Of a stretch of DNA of 64,000 bases, positions 26,501-38,500 are shown piece by piece. Positions within the stretch are counted from its first letter, which is position 1, and every line of letters begins with the position of its first letter. The notes below the pieces were generated by a model. The model worked only from the letters and a program-made list of their open reading frames with translations. It did no database searches and was not told where the DNA came from. This DNA comes from Melanocharis versteri (lineage: Eukaryota; Chordata; Aves; Passeriformes; Melanocharitidae): assembly GCA_013397845.1 (NCBI GenBank), contig VZTG01001883.1, positions 3,607,649 through 3,671,648 on the forward strand. The letters run 5' to 3'. Position numbers and translations under genes: made by a program.

Positions 26501-29500
26501 GGCACACATTGGTCTTTCTAGTATGCCAACTCAGATCCATTACTGGATCTGAGCAAAAACTTAGCTTGAACAAATATGCCCATCAGGACATAAGCAAAAA
26601 AAAACATTCTAAGACAGTGCAGCAGTGGGCTAAACAACCAAGAAATGTGGTGGACTCTCCATCCTTTAAGAGTCATTTAGACAGACACAGTTGATCTTTG
26701 GCCCTGAGCAGGGCTCAATGACTTTTAGAAGTGCCTGAATCATCATTCCTAAAAGTCTACAGAGAATGTGAAGGCAAAAGCAAAAGCCCTCTGTCCAAGA
26801 GAAATGAGGATTGAGAGAGATTAACTGATCATAACTCACACTGACGAGGAGGACATTTCCCCAAACGGCACTACAAAATAGTATTTACATACCACTTAAA
26901 ATTTCCTATGACACTGATGGTCTGGTCTGCATCAGAAACCCAAGTGATGGGCCGCTGAACCACCACCTGGCGCAGTGTGAACACATGATCTCCTGGGTCA
27001 GAAGCATTTACAAAGTATTCAAATACACCTGTCTGATCTGCAAAATTTGGGGCTTCACTGAAAGGTGGATTACCTGTTCAGAAAATAAAATACACATCAA
27101 CTCCAAAACATTATTATTTTTTTTTGTGTACTTGTTTTCAGAAATTTCCCCTGAAAATTTTCTCCAGGTTTTTGAGTTGCTGTATCAAAGCAGTCCCCAA
27201 AATGGAAGTTTTTAAGCAGACACTGATTTTGCAAACACATGAACAAAGTAAATTACTTTCTTCCCTATCTTCCTTACAAAAACTAGTTCACTATAGTTAT
27301 GAGCTATACCAATTGAATCAAAAATTGGTGCTAGTGACCACCAGTTAAGACATTAAATTAAATACACCTCATTGCAAGTGTAAGGTGTACACTCAGATAG
27401 ATGTAAGTTGTTGGAAAAACAGGTATAAATAAACAAAAACAAAACAGATCTTCAGGCTACCTCATGTAGAAGATTCAAATAACATAACTTACTGCCTTCC
27501 TACATTACAATTATATCTGTGTATGAATTAAGTTTTTGGATAAGAGAATTCTGGCTTACGTATATTGAAATCATCTTTGTAATTTGAAGGAAAGGGCTGA
27601 GGAGGAGGCGGCTCTGGGTAACCACATTTCCATCCTGTCTTGAGTGTGGTTAAAGTGTAGACTTCATCCACCTTTAGATCTAAAGAAAAGCTTCCCTTCC
27701 ATACCTGGAATTGAAGAAAGCTCAAGCTGCAAAAATTAACAGCTAAATGACAAAATACCCAAGTTCCTGAAGTAAAGAAGTTCCTCTGAAATCCTGATTT
27801 AAGGCAAAAATCCCATCTTCTTGCCTCAGCATTTAAATATCTCTGGGCTATTTCGAAAACTCTTTTTCCCCAAATTCTTTATTACCTCCACATAAGCTTG
27901 TATATAGCCAGCAAAACTGCAGTCAAACAGCTTTAATAAAATGTGCCCTCAATACACAGCTTAAGCATGAAAGTCAAGGAGTTTCAGCAAAGGGGGAAGA
28001 TACAACTGAAACTGCAGAGGGACTGTAATTAAAACTGATCAACTTACCTTTACAGGATGGAGTTGCTGGAAAAGACTGGACTTTCCAGATTCAAAATCAA
28101 GTCTAGAATGCCACACTTGAAGGGTTTCCACCATATACTACAATGGAATACACCATACAATTTGAAACACAACAGCAGCGAAATAAACAACCTTGAATAT
28201 TCAACTTGAGAAATATCAGTCCTCTATGGGTGTCTAATTTTTGTTATTTTAAAGCTGTTGATCACATTAGAGGCCACAACTCTATTCAGCCAGTCATTAC
28301 ATATGCCTTACATGTTTATAGCTTATACATTAATAAGGCATTGTCCTAACATGCCCTAATGTTGCTTATAAAGACAGAAAGCACTGCGAACACAGACACA
28401 ATCTTCAGCTTCTCTATCACCAACAATACACCTTGGATACAAGCTCTCTTCCTAAACTAGACTGAAATAGTATCCTGCTAGTTTCACTTTTATAACACCT
28501 TCAGTCTAGTTGCTAGTTCTTTGATATTAATATTTTTGAGCAAACTATTTTGCTTACACATCTCCACACTTCTGCACTACTACAGCATATCAACTATATT
28601 AGTTATCAGATTTTAACCACACCTAACCCCTGTAATTTCTTTTCAGTTACCAACATCAACAACAAAGCAAGCGACATAGAGCTTGGTTTGGATAATCCAT
28701 CTGATACTTCCCCAAAAGGAAGCTGTGTATCCAAGTTGACACTCAACTACTTTTCCTAAGTGAACCATTTTATTGACAAAAGTGTCATCCAAATTATCTC
28801 CTCCTAAAGGAAATTATTGCTGCCAAAAAATCAAAATCTAATTCCAAACAGGTAACTGTCAACTTCTGAGAAGGGATCAGCTGAATCAACTAACAATGAC
28901 TCCCTCCAGTTTACACTGTGAAAGTATTGTTCACATTTCAGAGGGAAATTTATCTTAGCAAGATTAAAAAAGGGAATAAACAGATCAACAGCTCAGAGAT
29001 TCTCAGAATATCTCTTCACAGGATGCAACAGCAAAATCTACAGTATAAAATCAACTACAGCTATTCCCCTGGAAATGAACTGATCACCAGAAAGGCCATG
29101 GCCGTGCTGGCCCGAAAAACTATGTCAGCATGTCAGAGCACCCAGCCTTGGAATAAATTCTAAAGGAAAATTTAGTTTCCTTTCCATTCTGTGAAATTTC
29201 TTCTTCACTATATAGATGATTAGACTGGGAGGCAGCAATTCTACACTTTCAGTTATGACATTGCATCTCATGGTAAAACGGAACTGGAATGCTTAAAACT
29301 TTGCCAGGTGTGTAACAGCCTCAAATATTGGAGACTGTTAATTTCTTGGTAACCTGTGATACTGACTTGCATGTATTTGATTTTGAATGGCAATTCATTT
29401 TACAAGGCTCATCAAATGTATTCAAAATCTACTTACAAATGATCCTCTGAGGTAGAAAGTTGCTCTCTGAGGTATGACATTGAAATTTGGCAATGGAGGC

Positions 29501-32500
29501 CTGATACATTTAGAGTGATTATGACTCTGAAGAAAAAAATAAATGTAACAGAAGAAACACACATTACTGGAATGCAACACATGGCAATATTAATGAAAAA
29601 TATACAGCATAGAACTGAAATTAAAAAAGCAATAATTTATTTCACTGTTATCTTATTAGCTGCAATTACACTAGATTAGTAATTTTATTTTGAATATAGA
29701 TTTTAAGAAAGCACATGATATAGCTTCCCTCCAGTGTGTTATCCAATTAAAGCTAAAGTGTAATAAAAAGATAAAGATGGCATATATATTGGCCTCCAGG
29801 AAGTCTCAACTAGGTATTTAAAGTTCAGATAGAAAAAACAACCTCTCGTGAGCTCACTAATAAAGCTACAAGTATCAAAGAACATTCACAGATACCCAGC
29901 TATGTAAATCAAGACAGGTTCTTCATAACAGAACATTTTCTTTAACTTTTCTAGTCCACTGGCATTGCTGATGCACATACCATAGTTTCAATGATGATGG
30001 AAAGGTTCCCCAGGCCATCTGTCAGAGCCACGAAACTGCCACCTCCTTCTAAGTGTCCATCCACTTGCAAATATGACCAGCCTGGCTGAGTAAACTGTGT
30101 GGTGTGTGCTGAGACAAAAATCAGAATACAGTAATTAAGACTTAATAAAAAATGGTACCATTTGTAGGCTTAATTAAATTTCTCTCTCATACATGCTGAC
30201 AAAACAGAAACCTGATTTGGGGAAGAAAGTAATAGAACTTCCAAAACAAATTTTACATATATAAAGAGGGAAGATTAAAGAATTAAACTACAGAAAAATT
30301 AAAAATATCAACTCCGTGGCAGACAAAACAGTTAAAATGATAGCAATTATTTAGACATTAAATACAAACTATATAAGGTAATCATGTCTATTCAATTTGA
30401 ATATTCATCACAGTTTAGATTTTCCCAAATCTCTTTTTTTTTTCTTTAAATAAAGTAAACATTTGAGGCAGAGAAAGCACAGATGGGCAACTCCATGAGG
30501 AATAACTTCATAAGTAGGGTTTTCAGCAAGTAAGTGAAACTATCAAAGAAGAATATGACCCAGATCATGAAAATCCTGAGCAACATGGACTCAGGAACAA
30601 CCGCTCAGCCATTCTGAACTGCTCACGGGACACTGTGGCCATTTTTCCTTTAATGCTTTTACATATATGGGTAACTAGCAGAAGAACAAAACTTAAAACA
30701 TTTGTCTTGTTCCTCCTTCATGGCACTGCACAGTTGCTCTACAGAACTGTGGCGAAGGCAGTTAAATATTACAGAAGGACCACAGAGCAGCCAGTGAATC
30801 CGTGTGGCCGCAGACACTACACGAACATGCTTTCCTTTCCCCAGGCTCAAGGAAATGCTGATTTACACAAGCCAAGAATGTCAAGCAGGAAAAGAATACA
30901 GAGGTTCTTTGTTCCATTTTCTCAGATTGAGAAGTACCAAATGGAATTGATTGATACTCAAAGATTAAAAATACAAAAGGGAAACAGAAAAGCACATTAA
31001 CCTTTATGGGCACTTCAGATCAAAATATTTTAATAGTAACAGCTATAAAGGCAGTAGCTTATTCCTTTCTGATACAGCTAAAGGTCAAGTATGAAGATTG
31101 CCCTTGCTATTATATCTTTCTGCTTTCTACTGAAATAAGATTATTCTCTTCTTTCTTAATGTATTCACAAAACTTTCCACAAATCTACCTTAATTGGGTA
31201 CAAAAATAATACACATAAAAACACTAAATAAATAAAGGCCTCGGAAAATACAGTGATGCTTGGAGTCAGATCACCAAACCTTTAACCACAAAATTTTCAC
31301 CTGTAATCCAGATAGGAGATTCAACTTTATAGTGGCCACTCCACGGCTCCTGTGCTGTCATTAGCCCACATCGACCAAAGGGCAACTCCTCATAATAACT
31401 AGCCACCAGGTTCCATGCAATTGTTCTGGAAGAGAAACAGGTGTTTGCACCATTCTTATGGACAGTATTAGATTAACTCAATACAAGAAACCATTCCTCC
31501 CTTTTCTCCAGGATACAATGAAAACAACTTGAGTGTTGGGGGTGGAGGGAACATCTTTCCAGCTAAATGGAAAAAAAAAAAAAAAAAACACCGGAGAGGA
31601 AAATAAAGCAAATCAGCTTCCAATGTTAATAACTTCTTCCAAAACCGGAGATAAATTCTCTGGCTATAGCACCACAAAAAGTTGTACATTAAGGGAAACA
31701 TGTATTGAGGGTAAAGACACCATTTGTTTGGGGTTTTTTTTCCTGTTCTGAAGGGAATAAGTTTTCTTAGCAAAGTCTACAGCTTTTTGCTGAGCGTTGT
31801 TTAGTTGAGGTTTTTTTGATTGCTTGGTTATTGCTGGGCATGGTAGTTGTTTCGGGTGGAGTTTTTTAGGGGAGCAGTTAAGTCCCACCAAATAAAAAAG
31901 ATCTTATCTTTATCCATATAAGTAACAAACAGAAAAGAACTTTAACCAGCCATCCTCGAGGAGTTGTTGCTCTTTCAAGATGTCAGGATGCTGACAAGGA
32001 TAATCACTCCACGCACTTTGATTTGAGCTTCACTGAAAATGTTTTGCAAGGACTTTAAACTTAAGACCTCTGGGCCTTAAGTATGGAAATACAGCTTAAC
32101 AGAGCAGTTAAGCAGAAGGCAAAACCTGTCAGTCTGTTTTGCCATTGCATACAGGTGAGTACAAAGGTCTCATTCTAAAGTCACTGCCATAGACTTATCA
32201 CACTATACATAAATACAGGAGAGAACCCGGAATTCTACAAAAACATGATCATAAAATAAACAACTCTTGAATTGTAAATTCAGCTTGCTTACATCAAACT
32301 TGTTCTGCTGATTTCAAACTTAGAAAGAAAAGTAGGAAACTCAACTTCAAAGGAAACAAGCTTAGCAGAAAGATAAGCTGCCTTTCTTCAGAAAGATTCT
32401 GTTTTCAGTATAGAAGCCAAGATAACTTCACTGCTGGACATCTGGACCTGGAACTATTCTACAATAATTTATAAATACAACACATATGCCGGGCTGTTAG

Positions 32501-35500
32501 GATGCGACAGAAACGGGGCATATATCATTCGAAAGGGCTTGGAGAAATAGAAACACAATGGGAAAAGAAAGACCCCAAATTATGATATTAAAGCATATGA
32601 GGATTAAGAAGCAAGCAGAATGATCAGGAATTCATGCAAGAAATATTCATCTGTTTGAAAATTTCAGCTTGAAGAGAAGACAAAAGATTTGTAGAAACCA
32701 GGTGACTCAAGAAACTTCCCTTTACAAGTATGAGTGATTTTTTCTGCACACCACTTGAAGCAACAGACAAGAAGATTTCTCTTTTTTTTTTCCAAAATGT
32801 AGTTACATAGAATCTATAAGATTTGAACAATTTTGCTTACATCTTGATGCCTACATTTTAATCAAACTTTTCTCTTTCTTTCAGATTAGCAGTGTTGGAC
32901 CAGAAACATCAAATTATATTCTCTATTCTTTTCTAAAACTGAGTTATGTAATTTCCCAGTAAAAAGAAAATTTTTATTACAGTTTTCAATATGGAAAGAA
33001 AATGTGCAGAAAACAGTAAATGTATCAAAAGACTACAGCATGTTTAAGAATGGATTCTGAGGAAGAAGTTGTATGAAAAAACTAGATAATTACATCTGTA
33101 ATTATCTGTTTAACTGAAGACAAACAATCTGATAAAGTCCTTAAGAAAAATACATTAAATTAGTTTTATTTTTATTTTCCTCCAATGTTTTTCATTGTTA
33201 GCTCTTCTTAAGGACATTCTCTTTTTAATAATTATCATCAGTCTTAAAGGCATCTGAAATTAACTGCATAAACCATAGGGTGCTGGGGAACAAGAATACC
33301 TTGGAACTTGTAGGACTTCTACCCCAGAAAGAGGCCAGAACAGCAGACTTCATCTCTTACTATATTTGAATTCAGACTACATTGGGGTGACTTTCAGTTT
33401 ACCTGTTTTCTCACCATAGCAGAAGGATGTGTTATGCTTTAAATAATTCTTACACCCCAAAAGTTGTGAAAGCGAGCAATAGTGTCCAACACTCACGAGG
33501 TCATGTTTCCATTCACATAGTTTTGGTTCAGGATCCGAGCCCAGCAGCCTGCACCAACATCATTATTGAAAGTACTGTAATCTTCTGACGACCACAGTTT
33601 CTTCCCAGTTAATATGGCACTTTGCACTGTTTTTGTCCCAGGATAGTGAGCCCTACACAATATTTTAAAAAGAAAGAGCACTTAGCACAAAGAGAAAATC
33701 AAAGTTTGGAAGTACATACAGCAGCAATGATTCATCTCCTTCATACTGAAAATGAAAAATAAAATTTCTTTGGAATACTACAAGTGGAATACTTAGTTTA
33801 AAAACAAGGGGGAGCTGTAACATTCCAGAGTTTATTGTAGTTACATCAGTAGATTATTTCTCCTGCTACACGACAGCATATAGATAAACTTAGATTTAAA
33901 GATACTGTGCAATTTCCACAGCTTGCTAAAGCATACCTCTGTCCTGAAACTGAGCTTGAAGATGTCCATTACCATAATGTGCTGAATAGAGAAAATACAT
34001 GGTAACTCATACTAACTTAAACAAAACCATAAATAATGTAAAACCAACAGTAAGATACAGCACTAGGCATTATTCTAAGAATTTAGCTGCATGAATGCCT
34101 TAGAACTAAACATGAACTTGACTGATTTTGTAGATCTTTTTTAATAAACTCAGATTTTGAAAAAGCATGCTAGTTGGACTAGAGAAGTTACAGAGGTATA
34201 AACTGATAATACTTGAAACATATAATGACAGCTAATTTTCTTTTCAAGATCTTCCTTAGTATGAGGACAGATCCTTTCTCCCAATGGAGACTTTGATGAT
34301 ACAGAATCACAACAGTGATCCACTGTGCAAGGTTTGTCTGACTGAAATAAAGCCTTTCAAACCACTTGCAGAAAACAGGGTTGGGATTTTCCTCACTCAG
34401 CAAGCACATTCATTGAACACACTAAATATGTACACTAAAATGAAACTATTTCCTTCACTATTAGCCTGCAACTTGACAAACTGATACATTTGTGGCAGGA
34501 ATACAAGAAACACCTATTTTTCTACACTGTTGGGGGTTTTTTTGTTATTTTCCCTCTGGGGGACAATGAGCCATTTCCCAGTGTTGCAGTCCTTCATACG
34601 TAGCTTCACTAATGGTAATGTAACAGATAGTAGGGATTTTAGCTACATTCCACTCTGCTGTACACATTACTGTGTATTTCCCCTTTGCCTTGGAAACGTA
34701 AGCATTGCCTTAGTACCAAGCAAAAGGCTTTTGTAATGGCAAAAAGTGCATAGCTTGCAAAAACAAAGCAGAGAAGGAATAATTGGTCTTTCTACACTCC
34801 TGAAAAGGTGTTTCTTAAGGGTCAATATCCTTGCCAAATAAAAGCTGAAATACACAAGACAGTATTTAATCTCCCTGTTAAGACTGAATCAGAGTGGGGA
34901 TGTAAAACTTACACTTATAAAGAGTTAAGCAAATACTGCTTACTTAGTTTAAAAACTATTGAGAGTCATCCAGACATGATCCAAGAGTCCACCTATGAAA
35001 AACTGCCAGGGTACTGTTCATGTTCAGAATGGGGGAGGGATTGATTGCAAGGGTAGATGACGCTGACTGCCTATCTGTATTTGGAGAAAAAGCCTTCATT
35101 TCTACACTTCCTATGGGTCAGATACATAAAGATGAACAGAAAAGACTCAAGTTGAAGCAAGGAACTGCAACATTTGAAGCATGAGATTGTGTCAGGCAAG
35201 TTTATGGCACCTAGTAAGTAAAGTTTAGAGCTCCTGTAAAAAGAAAAATTAATTAACATCTCATACACACTTTTCCATTCAGCCATCAAGTCAGCAATCA
35301 ATCTCAAATTTAGTCTACTAGTAAAATATTATTACGACAAAACCCAGAACTAGTAAAACAAGTCAGCTGGTCGCACATTTTCCAAATGCAACTTTGTCAT
35401 CAAAATAAAATGGGAGCTAAGAATCAAGCCATTGTAACTCAAAGAAGAATCACAGCCCAAATTCATTTCTGGATCACAAACATTTCAGTAACAAACCAGT

Positions 35501-38500
35501 GGAAATTAGTAACACAAGGCTGTGTACAAAATTGTAAAGCTAAAGCACTTTTTGCATACCAATTAGAGTAACCAAAATAACCCTCAGAATAAACAGTGTT
35601 GTCCAAAAAACCTTCAATCCATTGAAAGTGCAACCACACCCAACAGAAATCTTCAACATGATAGAAGACTCCTGATTCAATTAAAGGTTGAGGCTGCTAC
35701 TGGGACAGGAGCTGTGTGATTTGATGTGGGTTAGTAAGAAAGTTTTATAGTATCAATCTTTTCCTTGCAGGTAAGAGTACAGAGAGATAAAGCTTTGGCT
35801 GTGTTAGCTATAAATAAGATGAAGACAAACTATAAACAAACCACCAAGAAAGAAGAACAGAGAGAACCCCCTACCCAATCACATCGACCACTCCTTGGAG
35901 CTCAGAGTCAGTCAGCATGACAAAGGAAATGGGCTCCCACAGTCTATCGCTGGCTATGATCCTCACCTGCTCCAGACCATGCTTATCCAATGTGTACCTC
36001 AACAGCTTGGGAAAAAAAAAGGAGAGCAAAGAACAGAGAGAAGGGACAAATAAGAAAAAATGTTTTTCAAATTGTCAAAACTTTCTGTTGGGAAAGGCAG
36101 CATCTTCTTCAGCACTAGCTGAAAAAACTACTATGCTTCAGTTCATGTTTTTGCAACTTTGACAACTGTTACACCAAACAAAACGCACAAGATTATCAAG
36201 CATAAAGTGACTTCAAAGGACACCTTCTTCTACCATACTGAATTCCAAAATACATGATAAAAGGAAAAATTAAAAATGTTTTGTTCTTCTTACACACACA
36301 CAAGTACAGATAAAGACAAAGCATATCACATTTCACACAAGATACTCTATTTGCAGATCAGCCACTTAAATGTTACAGTGCTGATGGTTAAACTACAAGA
36401 TGTGTATGAACTTTCTGAACCGGAGCATTCGAAGGACAGACACCTAAATACTATTATCTTTCACTAGGTCAGCAAGAACTTAGAACCTTACCTTAAAGTC
36501 AGCACTGGTTGAGAAACATGGTGTCCCCATTTTGTACTAACCTTAATTTCTCGATATAGATAACAAAACCACTGCACAGGAAAACCTAACTCTCCATTTT
36601 TTGTGACCAGTGGTGGTGGGGGAGTTGGGGAAAAATCTGTATGACATTCAAGAACAACCTCTGACAAAAAGAACTTCCATTTTAAAGAACATCTAAAACA
36701 TGTCTGTGGTTCTAAAGGCACAAACAAAAACAAGTACTCCTATTCTTGATTCTGTCAAGCTCTTAAAGAAACAAGAACTGTACACAGTCAGTGCATTCAT
36801 TCTTCAAGCTGTACTGTCATGGAAGCCATTACTAGAACATTGCCTAATGCACTTGCCAAACTGCAAGTCTTGCCCAACCTAAGAAAGTTTTTCTTAAGTT
36901 TATTTTAAACAAAATTAGTTACTCAATGCTGACACTGTAATTGGTATTTCTCAGGCAGCCGCTTTCAGGTGATTGATGTTTACAAGCTCAACACGGACAA
37001 AAGCAGTTTCTTTATAGAATCCCTGCTTAACTGACTTGCTATAGCTCTTGAACCATGCATTGATTTAAACAATGATGAGTATATCATACTTCCTTATGTA
37101 CACAGGATAAATGGTACATGAGCAACCACAAGAATGTTCTTATCACAGTACGGTTAACAACAGAGATAAACAAGTTAAGAAACGTAACACAAGTGAGTAA
37201 TTTGTATCTGTACAAGTAATTCCCACTGGGAACATGCAATTTTTTAAAAAACTATGTATAATTCTGAGAAACCAGAGATTACAAAGAAAGCAAGAGCAGC
37301 AGAATAAATTGCCAGAAGCAAGGTAGTAAGAAAGTGTATTATGGAACAAGAGTGAAGGCAAACAATTGAGTTGACATTTGCTGAAACACCAACAGAAGGC
37401 ATTCCCAGGTGCCAAAACTGAGATAGGCTGTATTAGTTTACAAAGTTCCGGTGTTCATTTTTACTTCTATGTTACTGTCAGTGCGTGCATTTCTAATATT
37501 ATCTGCTATCAGATATAAGCAAGAAAGAGAAACTTCTAGCTCTAGGATATGACCAGAAAAACCCCAGCTGCAGTCACAAAGTCCCAGGGTGATAAGTTCC
37601 ACTCTGAAAGTTCAAGTTCACCAGAAATGAAAACCAGTTGCAGACCAAGAATTCAGTCCTAAGGTTTTTCTGACTTGGAACATGCACATGCAGATTAGTT
37701 AGAAGTTTCCTGTCATTTGCTAGTGCTAAGAAGCCTAAAACATAGCTCCTAAATGGACATTTGAAAGAAATGATGGAAGAGTTATGACTCTTAAGGTCAG
37801 CTTACACATGTACTAAACTGAAAGAAGAGAGAAAGAATAATCCATCACCACTGTACATGATGTAAAAAATGGAAACAGCTAGGAAGTATGAAATAAGAAT
37901 ATATGACTCTTGAAAATGAAGACTTAGAGAAAGGAAGCAATAGCAATGCTTAAAATGCCTCCCTTCTCCCACACTTACCCGACTACCTCAATAGCATCAT
38001 TAAGATAGGGATCAACCCTCATGTCTTTCGAGACATTCCAATCTCCATCTGCAGCGATGATGCCAACGTTCCATAGACCCAGTCTGTCCAAATAATGTCG
38101 AAGCACCTTAGTAACAGATAACACCACTTAAAGTACAGCCCTCGTCAATGAGGCAACATGAAAATTTAAGACTGAAAACAAGAACTGTGGAAGGAGTCAG
38201 TGGAAGCCTCTATTTTCAGACCAGGATGGATAAGAAAGGGTCACACTTCTCAAACAAGAGCTATAGTGGCAACTAAGACAAAGCTAATGTTATTTTTAAA
38301 ACTGAAGGGTTATCATTGACATTGAGATAGTCATTACACAAAAATGGGCTTCTAATCACTTGGATAAGTTTTGATATCACATGTGCATACCTATACTCCG
38401 ACACTCCCAACATACCGACTCCACTGCATGCATGTAATTCATTACACAGAAGTAACGGATTTATCATAAAGTCAGTCATGTTAAGCTGGTCTAAAAATGA

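Larger units (their letters stand above)
20506..33496 (-). other. GALC: GALC introns 8-16
   Basis: Introns lie at 20506-22275, 22353-23985, 24150-26892, 27074-27559, 27705-28047, 28138-29436, 29527-29980, 30109-31300 and 31426-33496. All open frames there are short and unrecognised. Two perfect hairpins occur (26530-26553 and 33084-33107). No interspersed repeat was recognised in this half of the gene. Confidence 0.85.

Noticed and set aside
30635..31000. 121-codon plus-strand open frame in GALC intron 9
   Set aside because: No recognisable domain, antisense within an intron, ordinary composition; a chance frame.
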